From the NCBI GenBank assembly GCA_028015205.1, contig CM051519.1:88495539-88559538 (forward strand): a DNA stretch of 64,000 nt, given 5' to 3'. How positions within the stretch are numbered: position 1 is the stretch's first letter; every line of letters starts with the position of its first letter. Shown here piece by piece: positions 1 to 12,332 of this stretch. The translations under genes and the position numbers were made by a program. Source of the DNA: Mytilisepta virgata. Taxonomy: Eukaryota; Mollusca; Bivalvia; Mytilida; Mytilidae. The notes under the pieces were generated by a model that searched no databases, was not told the DNA's origin, and saw nothing but the letters and a program-made list of their open reading frames with translations.

Positions 1-538
1 AAAACGTTTTGACGACAACGAATAGTTTGTGAGTATGTATAACGTAGATGTAAGGGCTGGTATGACAAAAACAAATATCAAATTTTATGTTACTATACTC
101 ATAACTCGTACAATTCCACGAACCAAACATATGTTTTGTAATGTTATTATATTATTCAAACGTTTGAAATGCACTATATTTAAATAACTAAACTTTTATA
201 AATTACATAATCCGTAAGCCTAGTAGTTTTATAATTAATGTATTATGTACTAAGCACACCAGAAGAAATACAACCGAGCTTTTGCTATTTTCACGTTCAA
301 TGTTCTCAGTATGTACCTTATTGTTCCAAAGTTAATGGTTTCCAATATCCGGACGTATTCTACCTTGGAGCTTACAATATACAGTTTATTTAAATAAAAC
401 TCATTACAGAAAGATAACTGACATCTACTCTTGGAAGCACCCCTTTCTTTCTGGTTAATATTTCATTCCCCATCTGACAATGAACAGACTGGCATAGATT
501 ATAGGTATCAGGTTCTCACAATCTTTAATGTGTTTCAG

Positions 539-3500
539 TACAAGTTTGTTACACCTTTGACATCAATGGTAGTTACAAAACCAGACGAGCGAGATCTTGG
601 CACCTTCGACGAAAGCGAGGATGCAAAACGTATGTACTTCACAACATTGTACATCATGTCAATTGAGTTATGTCCTGTACAGTTTTTCCGATATATATTT
701 TCGAGATGCTGGATTTTAGGATCAATATCAATGGCATATTTGCCATATCACAAGTATATATTGTAACCCTTTTTGTGCCTTTAAAACACCTTGATTTATA
801 GGTATATGGTTTAGAATCGTGAGATAATTACGATGATTAGATATTGACCGACGCGAAGAGGAGGTCAACCTGGATTTCAAGATATGTCATCCTCAAGCCC
901 ATAACTACACTAGCAATTAAAAAACAGTCACTGATTTTCTTCTAATTACAATAATTATCAAGAAATGACAAAAACGTCGCCAGTTTTGTTAATGGATTCA
1001 CGAACAGCTAACGAGATCATTACATTGTTTCATAAATCTGATTTGTATCAAACTTGGGTAGATAATAGAAACATCACATCTAAAAAATACAAAAACGAAA
1101 ATACAAAAGCGAATATCATTAGCGAAAATGCGCCATGATAGTAGCTACATCGATAATTACTTGCACGAAGTTTCGTTTCGTTTGAAAAAGTAAGAGGAGC
1201 TTGGATAAGTAGAAAAAATGAAAACTAATGAATTTCGTTATAGAAATTCTTCCAAAGATGCTAAATCCTTTATTTTTCCGTAATTTGAGTTCATTTACTC
1301 ACTTATCGTTCGGATAAAACAGAGTATATATCATATTTTACTGGAAGGAAAATATATTATGAAAGAGTAAGTGTGTAAACTTGCTAATAATAACATCAAC
1401 AGATGATTACTGCATTTTATAGTGATAAATTCAAGAGCTTGTGTAAATATACCTTTTTCTTTACTTTTGTAAACGAAAAGTAAACAGTGTGGAATTGACA
1501 TCTAATACATCTTCTGATTTCTGACTGGTTTCATATACAATAAACTTAAACCCTGTTGTAGCTATTTCTTACAATAAATTTAAATCGTGTTGTACCTATT
1601 TCTTACAAAAACTTAAATCGTGTTGTACCTATTTCTTACAAAAACTTAAATTGTGTTGTAGCTATTTCTGACAATAAACTTAAACCCCGTTGAAGCTATT
1701 TCATACATTAAAATTAATTCAATTTTAAGAAGTGAAGAAACCTGTAAGTTATTGTTTTCTGTCTTGTATAAATCTGTTTTTAATAAAAGTACGTGTATTA
1801 TTTATTTTTTGCTCGCTCGTTTTATCATTTTAAAGCAACTGTTTGGAGTTCTGATACTGTCATTTTTATTCAATGTCCATATACCTTCTAAATGAAATGT
1901 TCACATACTATTCTTAATATGCCACTATGTGTATTTTTTTTTACAGTTGCCTTAGCTGCAGATGATAATGTTTCAGGCAGACCGTCAAGACTTTCAGGAA
2001 TATCTTCAATTTCAAAACCAAGACCACAAACTTCAAGCAGTAGTAGTAGTAGTAGGCGTAGAGGAGGAGGAGGAGGAGGGGGTGGAGGAGGAGGAGGAGG
2101 AAGCAGTAGCGGAGGAGGTTGGTTAATATAATTGATTCTGCCAGACAAGTGTTTTCTTTCATTTTCCAAATGAATAATCATGTTGTAAATATAGTTTGTA
2201 TTTTCAAAGTTAAATGTATGATTTCCACGAGATATTTACAAATAAATCTAAAGAATCAAGTTTAAGAAGTCGAGAATCATAAATCAGAAACATTTTAGAA
2301 TACTAGTAAACCAATACCATACGTATACCTTTCCGTAATCCGTAAGTGTACATGCACGAAAAGACATGATTGATTACATGAATATTGTTTCACTATAGGA
2401 GGAGGTGATCCACACTTCATGCTCAGAATAGATGGACTTGAATTTCCATTATGTTTTGATATTGATGCACATGATGGTGATGGTTTGCGCATGCTTAGAG
2501 ATCCGATCTCTGGTAAGTGTATGTGTTTATCATAATACATTTGATGAACTAGATGTATTACTAGCACTGTCCATACACTGACTTGCACTCAAGAGTGGAA
2601 GCACTCTAGAGCATTATCCATTCACTTTCTTTGCTCCAGAAATTTTAACTTTTGGTGGAATTTAATTTATATTTCATATAATTTGAAATTGTACTGAAAG
2701 AGAGGTAAAACATTCCTGAATTATTGCTGACTCGTCCTTGGATTCGGCTGTGTTTGAATAATTTTATCAAAGAGTCGATGTGGTAAAAAACAATAGACTA
2801 ATATACCAAATTATAAATAGAAGGAGTTTCAACAGTGTCATCAGAACCAAACTACAGGGTACTAATCCTACACAAAAGAACACCAAACAACCCAAAACAC
2901 AGTTTTAAACATCTGAATAATGTAGTTAGACTTAATACAGACAAATTTTTAAAAGTAAGCTAAGCTAATTTTGGGGTACCCAAACTCACTGACCAGTTCT
3001 TATAAAGCACAATATAAAAGTTTGATTACCAATATGATAATAACTAGGTAGAAATTGAATAAAATGAGTGGAGGTAAGGGAGCAACCATTTGATTTTTAT
3101 GGGGGGGGGGGGGAATGGAAGTAATCTTAAGTCATGCCTTTTTTCAGCAAACTTTTTTTTACTACCTGGTGTTGTCCTGCCTTTTGTATGGGTTCATGCC
3201 TTTTTTTTCACTACATTTTTCATCCTGCCTTTTTTTCTAAGGATTTTTGGTCCTGCCTCTTTTTTGCTTCCTAACTACTTTTAGACCTCAGGTTCAAATC
3301 ATCTTGATTTAGACTGCGCAAATTATCTGAAGATTACACAGTCGGTAGTCAGGTACTTGTATAATTGTAAAACAAATGTAACTAAAGTATACAAAAGCAT
3401 ACAAATGTAACTACAGTATACAAACGCATACAAATGTAACTATAGTATAGAAAAGCATACAAACGTAATTACAGTATACAAACGCATACAAATGTAACTA

Positions 3501-5167
3501 CAGAATACAAAAGCATACAAATGTAACTACACTATACAAAAGCATACAAAAGTAACTACAGTATACAAAAGCATACAAATGTAACTACAGTATAGAAAAG
3601 CATACAAATGTAACTACAGCATAGAAAAGCATATTGTAAGACGTTTCGATATTTCTTGTTAAACAGGTATAACAATCAATGCAGGAATAATTGGATCATC
3701 TCAAAAGAACATATATGGAGAATTTAAAACGTATATAGGAGAACTTGTCCTGCTAGCCCCAAGTCTACGTATTCATATTAAACCTAGAGACATTGTTGTA
3801 AATGGCGCATCACTATCGTGGAATGACGAGCGTGTTTTCCGAATGAATGGTCTGATAGCGCATGTAACTAAAAACGTAGGCCATGATAGAACACTAAAAA
3901 TAGATTTTGGAAATGACGTTAGTGTTGAAATTAGACGTTTGATGAAAGACGGTACAGATAAAGATGTTGATTACCTGAATCTGTATATTGACAAAGAAAA
4001 GGGATTATCAGAAAATGCAGAGGGCATATTAGGTAAGTGTGGGAGAAATTATATTTAGTTCTATTTAATTGTTGATATTAATGGATTATTGCATGAATAC
4101 TGGTGAATATTGTTTCGAGTAGAATATGATTTTGCCGTAGCTTGCGAGTAAAATTAATATTAACTATTGATTATTCTATAACAGAGAAGGCATTATAAAA
4201 CTGCATTTTTGTTATAAGTAACATCACTCAGTTGAAGTTATATCGGAGAATACTGCTAGTGAACACGCCAGATTTTGATTACGTTCAAAATTTTAGGTTG
4301 CTATGTAATAGAATACATTCAGTCCCTTTTTCACATTTTGAAAACTTAACATACTCCTTTAAGGAACAAAAATACAGAAAGTCACTTAAGTCCGTTATAT
4401 GGGCCATCTTGGTCATGATACAAGTTTAAAGACTTTACAAGATGAAGAACTGCAATAAAAGCCCTTTTCCCTTGTATTTTGTATCATGTTCCAGTATTAT
4501 TTATCTTTCACCCTGTTGTAAAAACTTACTAATTTGCCAAGAGATGAATTGAGTACAATTCAGACTCAGTCCACATAATGACTACACACTGGTGATATAT
4601 GTAGCATTAGATCCAGTAAACCTTAATAAAGGTTCCATACTTTACACAAAATGTAGTTACTATGTAGTTTACTTGGATTAAATAATAAACTTTCAGTAAG
4701 AGTAGATAACTCAATTTCCTACACTGAAATACGCTTCTTCAATTCCTGATTTAAAAGAACGCAACTGGGGGTAAATATAAACTTTCAGTAAGGGTAGATA
4801 ACTCAATTTCCTATACTAAAATACACTTCTATACAATGATATGCTCTTCCATTTCTGGTTGGAAAATAGATTCACCCCTTATCGCTCCTGTAATATAAAT
4901 GTATTTCTTTTTTTTATAATTACAGGTCAGTTTGTACATAGAAAGATAAAGCTCTTTAAAACTACACTTGATCATCGGGGAAAACAACACGGACATTTTA
5001 GAGAGGTTGACAACAAACATAAAACACATTTTACGACAATTCTTCATGAAAAACCTGATATAATAACAGGAGAAATGGTCCAGTGTTGGAATGCCCACAG
5101 GAAAACCGAAGGACTTCTTGGCAGGAATGTCAAAAATTATTTCATTTCTGACATAAGATCAATGTAG
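539..5167 (+). CDS. ITIH-like gene A, 3' part (5' end outside window)
   Basis: Inter-alpha-trypsin inhibitor heavy chain family, presumably secreted. Five exons join in frame: 539-629, 1947-2117, 2399-2512, 3667-4032 and 4926-5167 (stop TAG 5165-5167), giving 327 residues. Exon 539-629 encodes the end of the vWA region (FVTPLTSMVVTKPD, nearly invariant in the family). Exon 1947-2117 is a low-complexity linker. Exon 2399-2512 carries GGGDPHFMLRIDGLEFPLCF, the start of ITI_HC_C with the DPHF motif to which vertebrate heavy chains attach chondroitin sulfate. The last two exons complete ITI_HC_C (GILG-QFVHRK, VQCWN). Every junction is phase 1, and most are strong GT-AG sites; the donor of 1947-2117 (GTTGGT) is weak and was chosen by phase. 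The signal peptide, VIT domain and most of vWA must lie left of base 1. The same exon plan occurs in the minus-strand gene at 16928-45568. Confidence 0.88.
1542..1710. repeat. Short tandem repeat, ~34-38 bp unit
   Basis: About four to five imperfect copies of a unit with the core TTGTACCTATTTCTTACAA follow each other in the intron between exons 539-629 and 1947-2117 of ITIH gene A. No coding content was seen. Confidence 0.75.
2034..2117 (+). repeat. Trinucleotide tract coding Ser7-Arg3-Gly13-Ser3-Gly linker
   Basis: AGT/AGC, CGT/AGA and GGA/GGG/GGT codons run on in the frame of ITIH gene A and end at the splice donor. After splicing the glycine run leads directly into GDPHF. The corresponding linker exon of the minus-strand ITIH is only 36 nt and lysine-rich, so this tract looks like a lineage-specific triplet expansion. 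Its length may vary between alleles. Confidence 0.8.
3366..3634. repeat. 29-bp minisatellite in ITIH-A intron
   Basis: Roughly nine copies of a 29-bp unit containing GCATACAAATGTAACTACAG run up to about 30 bases before exon 3667-4032 of ITIH gene A. Single-base differences separate the copies. Confidence 0.85.
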
Positions 5168-8068
5168 ACATTTCATTTTATCTAAGAAAAAAATGCAGAT
5201 ACGTCATTTTCAAGATGTAATCATGTTTATGTCCCATATTGCATTTAATGCAATCTTACATTTATTCAAATATTATATGCCTTGCTTGATATAAAGGCAG
5301 ATATTTGTAAACATCATTGATATGCTTTGTCTGTATATTTTACATTTTATTATTCAACATTGCTTTTTGTAGAAACATAGAAGAATCTAATTATATCTTC
5401 TATTGTAAGTGCTCATGAAAAACATAAAATATTAAGATATGCCCGAATGAATATAATTCTTAAAGGGCCACGTAAGCTGTTGTCGTCATTTGGCGTCGGT
5501 AGTCCGTCGTGGTAAATTTTCATGCTATGATACCACAGAACAAATTGGGACCCTTAACTTTGGTTGAATGGTGTTTTGATGGCCCCCTTTTCTTATTGTG
5601 TCCTTAAAGAATATTTCCCCCAATTAAATACAAATAAAAAGAAGAACAAAAACTAATATCCGAAAATTACGGGCCAGTTGAGATCCAAAATTGATTGAAT
5701 GATTCTTGGATAGTCCCCTTTAACAGTTTATCCAAGGTCTCAAACCCTTGGATCTGTACGATAAATTTTACCCCCAAAAGATAGAAATTCTGCATTAGAA
5801 GTACTTCAAATCTCGTTTAAAACTACATTGCGAGTTGAGACCAAACTTTGTTGGAATAGTTCCCTTTCAGCTATTTCAGAATTGTACACTGGGAACGTAT
5901 ATGGCTGCAGTTACTGACCTTTCAATGGTTCCAGTTTTTCTTATTGTGCATATTATTATCAAGACAATAATATTCCGCGATACTTGAAACTGTTACTTTG
6001 ATTGCATTAATGCCCTTATAGATTTTTATTTTCTTACACAGTCATATTTTGCTCACGTGAAATCCATTGTTGTGATATCCACATAAAAAATTAACATGAA
6101 TTCCTGTGCTTATACGTTTAAGTCACGTGAGTTTTCTTTCGCGGATGAAATGTATGTTGATTTCACATGATTTTTTTAAAAATTATTAATTTTGTGAAAA
6201 CTATGGAATGCCTCTCGCATAGCTCTATCTTCAGATAGTATTGGGTTTACCCTTTTTTTTGTTCATTTGGCATTTGAATTAACTTTGTTCATTGAAGTTT
6301 TTTGAACTTTTATTAAAACTAATAAGTGATAATAAGTGTATCAACTATACACATATTTATCGTAATTGAAATTAAAAGATTTTTTTCAGTCTTATCTTTT
6401 ATATACAGAAATTTGTCTTACGTTTAACAATTGACTTTTCCATTATTTATATATTACACCTCTGTATATTAAAAGTTTTTTTAAAATAAAAAATCTTTCA
6501 TGCTGTTTTATTTTTTTTCTAATATTCTGTCGTTTTAATGGAGTTGATTGATTTATAGTGTATTATTGACATTCACTTTTATCCATTTTGTTGTATAATA
6601 AAATTACTTCATTCTACAATTTAAAGCCATAAAAATATTTACTGGGAACAGACATTTTTCTATGGTATTTTATTCCCAAGCATTTTGATTTTATCGTATA
6701 TCAGCATTACTTTATGGACAGATTAAAATTTTATGAAATGCATCACGTGTCTTCAAGACATCTGCCCTTACAACTGTTCACGAATAGGTATTCAAAGGGG
6801 GGCATAGTTATGATATCGTCACAAAATATTTATTTTCCAAGTACCAATGCCCTTTTCGACTGTTCGTTTGAATACTTATTAGTTCAAACTTAAACAGAAT
6901 TCTATGACACTTACTGTACAATGTAGAATTTGACTTAAAATTGGGGCTAATGATAATTAATGAATAAAAAAATGCTACAAATGTACATGAATGAGGCCAC
7001 TTTGTGACTCGAAAAATTTCCTAAATTATATCAGTTTACTTGTAAGGTAGTTGGAACGATCTGTCTTATAAAATTATTTTCTACAATTTTCATTACAATA
7101 CCTGCCATTATCCTCTGCATTTATTTCACTTGTAGGACCTATAACCTCTGGAGGCATAGCATGGTATGTGGTCTTTAAAGGTTTGTTAATAATAACTATA
7201 ACAAGTAAATTCGTGAGATTATGTATCTCCTTTTATACAACTTTAGAATGGTTTTGGTTCTGAATTTCCTTCTTGGCAATATTCCAAAAAGTGATTCATA
7301 TTGACCCAAAATCGCCTATATACATGCCGTTTGCTGTAGAAAACTTAAACCTATTAATGATTAAGCATAAATCTTTTGTTTGCTAACATAAAAATGCATT
7401 GCATACAAATCTTTTACGATAAACATTAGGTAAATATTTAAGATTAAAAAATCAATGGTTATGAGTGAAACAAATACATGGAAAGTGGCACTACTCCTTT
7501 ATTTCTAAGTTTATGTGTTCGTGAACTTTTTTGTGCACGTGAATCAAAATTCGCTAATGATCCAACAAAAATGGTTGTTTTCTTCGTTATTTACAGCATT
7601 TTTTTTATGATCAATATTCCGTCATAACAACACAAACTATTGACAAGTTATTAAATTAGGCATATGATCAATCTTCCGTCATAACAACACAAAGTATTCC
7701 TTTTAAGAATAATTATGAAAGCCGCATTTTATTTTCATTGGTCCTATAATCAATCCGGATTTTTTTTTAAGTTAATCATTTAACCTAACAGATGGTTCCA
7801 ATAAATGTGGGAGGATGGGGGATGAGTACATTTTAAACAAAAACATGTTATTTGTATATTTACAAGACATTTTTACTGTGTTGATACTTACTCTGACTCA
7901 TAGTTATTTATGTCGAAAACTGTACAAGGCATGACATTTTTTAAAATACCTTTTTTCATTGTAAAGGGCCTACATTTGACACCCATCTTATAAGTATACT
8001 GTGAATATACCTGAGACAAAATAAGTATTAATATTCATGGTTTTAAATGTTTGGTACATGTATTTTTA
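5168..8068. other. Intergenic, with a degenerate repeat near 5465-6000
   Basis: This is the 3' flank of ITIH gene A. Possible poly(A) signals AATAAA lie at 5633-5638 and 6597-6602. The stretch 5465-6000 (phrases such as GGCGTCGGTAGTCCGTCG and 'ttggaccaaact'-like segments) resembles a diverged copy of the repeat at 21981-23110. A short direct duplication (ATGATCAAT.TTCCGTCATAACAACACAAA) lies near 7609-7695. I saw no gene. Confidence 0.5.
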
Positions 8069-9253
8069 TCCCCGCGCTTCAACGAAGCGCGAGGATATTG
8101 TTTCGTTGTTCGTCGTACGTACGTTAATATGTCCAGGATAATCTCAGTAACTACTGAATGTGGAAAGATGAAACTTGGGTCATAGATTGCACTGTGTTGG
8201 GACTGTGCAAAAGGTTTCGGAATTTGAATAGCGCCCCTGGGACCAGGCTACAAAGGGAGCCTAAGGGTACATTATTCCTTTGTCACGCAACTTCTCTTAT
8301 ATTATTTGGGATACGGAACTGAAAGTTGGCTCAGTAATTGCCCTGTCAATGTAGATTGTGCCAAAGGTTTCGGAATTTGAATAGCCCCCTGGGGGCCGGG
8401 CTACAAAGGGAGCCTAAGAGTTCATTATTTCTTTGTCATGCAACTCCTCTCAGGTTATTTTGAATACGAAGCTGAAAGTTGGCTCCGAAATTGCCATGTC
8501 AATGTAGTTTGTGCCAAAGGTTTCGGAATTTGAATAGCGCCCCTGGGGGCCGGGCTAAACAGGCAACCTAAGGGTACATTATTCCTTTGTCACGCAACTC
8601 CTGTCATGTTATTTGGAATACGGAACTGTTAGTTGGCTCAGTAATTGCCTTGCCAATATAGATTGTGCCAAGGGTTTCGGAATTTGAATAGCCTCCTGAG
8701 AGCCTAGCTACACGGGTGGCCTAAGGGTACATTATTCCTTTGTCGCACAACTCCTCTCACGTTATTTGGAATATGGAACTGAAAGCTAGCTCAGAAATTG
8801 GCCTGCCAATGTAGATTTTGCCAAATGTTTCGGAATTTGAATAGCCTCCTGGGGGCCGGGCTACACAGGTAGCCTTAGGATACGTTATTCCTTTGTCATG
8901 CAACCCTTCTCATTTTATTTGGAATATGGAACTGAAAGTTGACTCAGTAATCGTACCACTAATGTAGATTTTGCTAAAGATTTCGGAATTGTTTTAAGAT
9001 GCGGTTCCACTTTTGGTAATTTCCTGCAAGTCTCAAAGACCATTATTTTTTTAATTTTTGACAAGAAACCATGTATTTTCTGGATCACATCACCAGTAAC
9101 AGATATTAGGACTCAAAGACTAGTTTATTTGTGATTTCGACTTAACAACCATATATATTTTGAATAACTAAAGCCACAGCACTAGTCTGCATTGTATTGA
9201 TTTCAAAAACACAAGATTAGCGCGCGAATATGCAGCGGGGCTGCTTCGACTAG
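8069..9253 (+). mobile_element. Non-autonomous Helitron-like element with 153-bp internal repeats
   Basis: The element starts with TC (8069-8070) after an A and ends with CTAG (9250-9253) before a T, as expected for a Helitron inserted between A and T. A strong stem-loop, CGCGCTTC-AA-CGAAGCGCG, sits at the 5' end. A small hairpin, GCAG-CGGGG-CTGC, lies just upstream of the terminal CTAG. The interior is a tandem array: TTTCGGAATTTGAATAG recurs at about 8215, 8368, 8521, 8675, 8828 and 8981, a 153-bp period. There is no coding capacity. This architecture is known from bivalve Helitron/HINE-type elements. The family assignment is inferred from ends and structure only. Confidence 0.6.
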
Positions 9254-9452
9254 TTAAACATATTAATTGATTGAAACTTCACAAATGTTCTATTTTGAGG
9301 GACCAAAAAGTAATCTTGTGGTCTAATCCTCTTTTGTATAACAGTCACAATATTTGGAATCATATTCGATGAGAATGTATTTATAATACATTCCAAAAGG
9401 CAAAGAAACGGATCCATTAAAATATCTTAATATCAAGCAAATCTCAAAAAGC

Positions 9453-11336
9453 AAAAAGTATGGGCAGCCATTCGGGCAAAAATTAACAAAAAATTAAAAA
9501 CAGACGATAAACTAAAAACAGACGCAAAATCACAAAAAACAGACACAAATTTGAAAAACAGACAAAAAATACAAAAACAGACATACATTTTACTAACATT
9601 CAGACGATCGGGCAAAAATTAACAAAAAATTAAAAACAGACGATAAACTAAAAACAGACGTAAACTTAAAAAACGGACACCAAATTCAAAAACAGACGTT
9701 TTTAAGTTTTATATATATTTAATACTTCTATATATAAAAGTTAATTATTAAATTTTTTTTTCACCTTTTTGCTAATATAATATGAACCAATTAAGCTGTT
9801 AGAATTTTAACAAACATCTATACAAATAAATACAATCTGGTTTAATAAATCAAACATTTTCATAGTAATTAACTTGGACACACAATAATTTTGATTCTGG
9901 TTCATTTGACAGGGGAGATAATAAAAAAAACTTTTTAATTTAATACTCAAGACAGGTTTTTATCCTAAAACTTGGAACACAACAAGTCCTTGTGAACAAA
10001 CGACCATTGTTTATTTAGAGGAGGGGAGAAGGTCCCTGTGATCAAACTTCGTAATCAATTTCTTATTTCTTTGTTTGACCGTGTTAGATAATTACTTTTG
10101 TATTTTTATAAAAGAAAGGTGAGATTGCTCAATGCTCTACTATTTATATTATCATATTTATTTTTAAAAAGATTCTTAATCTCTAGTTTCAGGGATTTGA
10201 CATTATTTCATAGTTTTACAGGGGGAAATGTTTTCCTCTGGGACATGATCGTGTGATGAAACATCCTTTATAGATAGTCCTATAATATATGAACTCGGGG
10301 GCATTATTTTCTATTTCTATTTTCTTTTTACTGATTTTGCTATTTTTCTTTTTTCTTTTTTATTATCAATGTGCCACCCGAGCATTAAAAAAAAATAAAA
10401 AATGAAAATATCAGCATGAAAACGTTAAATAGTGAATATATAATGCGAAGGCATATATTATAGGACTACCTTTATAGACTGCATACCGATATTAAGAGCA
10501 TGTTTCAACATGCATTTATAAAGGATGTTTCATCACACGATCATGTCCCAGAGGAAAACATTTCCCCCTGTAAAACTATGAAATAATGTCAAATCCCTGA
10601 AACTAGAGATTAAGAATCTTTTTAAAAATAAATATGATAATATAAATAGTAGAGCATTGAGCAATCTCACCTTTCTTTTATAAAAATACAAAAGTAATTA
10701 TCTAACACGGTCAAACAAAGAAATAAGAAATTGATTACGAAGTTTGATCACAGGGACCTTCTCCCCTCCTCTAAATAAACAATGGTCGTTTGTTCACAAG
10801 GACTTGTTGTGTTCCAAGTTTTAGGATAAAAACCTGTCTTGAGTATTAAATTAAAAAGTTTTTTTTTTATTATCTCCCCTGTCAAATGAACCAGAATCAA
10901 AATTATTGTGTGTCCAAGTTAATTACTATGAAAATGTTTGATTTATTAAACCAGATTGTATTTATTTGTATAGATGTTTGTTAAAATTCTAACAGCTTAA
11001 TTGGTTCATATTATATTAGCAAAAAGGTGAAAAAAATTTAATAATTAACTTTTATATATAGAAGTATTAAATATATATAAAACTTAAAAACGTCTGTTTT
11101 TGAATTTGGTGTCTGTTTTTTAAGTTTACGTCTGTTTTTAGTTTATCGTCTGTTTTTAATTTTTTGTTAATTTTTACCCGATCGTCTGTCTGTTAGTAAA
11201 ATGTATGTCTGTTTTTGTATTTTTTGTCTGTTTTTCAAATTTGTGTCTGTTCTTTGTGATTTTGCGTCTGTTTTTAGTTTATCGTCTGTTTTTAATTTTT
11301 TGTTAATTTTTGCCCGAATGGCTGCCCATAAAAAAG
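9453..11336. mobile_element. Foldback-type element, 814-bp near-identical inverted arms
   Basis: The left arm 9459-10272 and right arm 10517-11330 are reverse complements of exactly equal length (814 bp) with only a handful of mismatches seen, such as ACGGACACC against ACAGACACC. The element begins TATGGGCAGCC and ends GGCTGCCCATA. AAAAAG at 9453-9458 and 11331-11336 is a perfect 6-bp target-site duplication. The outer arms consist of short direct subrepeats of AAAAACAGAC(G), typical of foldback elements. The 244-bp centre contains no convincing gene. Short open frames in the arms mirror one another and are not genes. Confidence 0.85.
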
Positions 11337-12109
11337 ACCAAAAAAGCAACTATCCTGGAATTTTAAACAGTATCATATACATGTGCATCGAAAAAATTAT
11401 TTTACGACAAAACTATCGTTAAGTTTATCATTTTGGCATGCATAACATAATCATAGATCTACATCCCATCTCATTGGTGTATAGGATTTAAATTCTTTGT
11501 CTGTTTCAAGCACCAGATCCGAAATATCAGTTGTAGGTACATATAACTCTATCCCCGGTTTGGAATAAGAAAACAATGGGAATACAGAAGTGTCAAAAGA
11601 GGGGAAGTCCGTGGACATAAAACACCACCGGGAACACCAAAAAGACGACAAAGGACAAAGTAACAAATAACTCAAACAACAAAACAAAAACCAAAATGTC
11701 AGCTGTTGATTGGCTAACGTGACGTCGGTTAAAAACCAATGCCCCCGTCTAGTTGTTAAGGATCATGGTTACCAAATAAAAATATCTTATATTTGTATTC
11801 TCAATGATTGATTAAATACATATTGATGTATGTTAACATTATTGTAGCTCAAGACAGAGGAGACAAATTGATTTTCCAGTGACGTTAGAGCGATTATAAC
11901 GTAAAACGTACCATTTCGCGGAAAAATTGAAATTACGCCATACGACCCATTTCGTAATAAAAAGTAGATAAAAAAACAAAACTCTGAGGTTGTTACCATA
12001 GGTAACATCTTCGAAACAGAAAGGAGGGCATTTTCTACATAAATTTGATATCTGTTTAAATGCGTCGCATTTTTCTTTGCTTTTTGACTGACGATCATAT
12101 ATTTTACCA
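11337..12109. other. Intergenic with dispersed repeat fragment
   Basis: The segment 11565-11720 is a purine-rich stretch with the wording of common dispersed mussel-type repeats (AACACCACCGGGAACACC). No gene was recognised. Minus-strand open frames at 11787-12171 show no domain. Confidence 0.4.
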
Positions 12110-12236
12110 CAGGGGATAAATCTGTTATCTACGTTTATAGCCGTGGGTATTGAGATTGCACCATCGTACATAATTCAAGGTGGTGCAATTTCAATACCCA
12201 CGGCTATAAAAGCAGATAACTGATAAAGCAGTTCCA
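12110..12236. repeat. Hairpin (inverted repeat ~40 bp arms, MITE-like)
   Basis: TTATAGCCGTGGGTATTGAG near 12136 and its inverted partner near 12190-12210 (TTTCAATACCCACGGCTATA) form about 39-bp arms with roughly three mismatches around a 17-base loop. Weaker complementarity extends outward. It sits just upstream of the first Ig exon. Confidence 0.7.
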
Positions 12237-12332
12237 AACAATTCCAACGATTAACCTCTGAGCTTTATAAGACAAATATATTATGTATTTACGTCAATTT
12301 AAACAAATATTTTAATAATTATTTTTGTTTAG

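Noticed and set aside
1888..2181. Proline- and leucine-rich minus-strand ORFs opposite the poly-Gly tract
   Set aside because: Antisense of the triplet expansion in the ITIH-A exon. The plus-strand frame has correct splice phases and homology.
9433..11349. CRISPR-like array of short repeats in the foldback arms
   Set aside because: The spacers are not unique and regular, the host is eukaryotic, and the repeats are subrepeats of an inverted-repeat transposon.
9433..11422. Mirror-image ORFs (MYVCFCIFCLFFKF...) at 9433-9615 minus and 11201-11422 plus
   Set aside because: The same sequence in the two arms of the foldback element, derived from AAAAACAGAC subrepeats.
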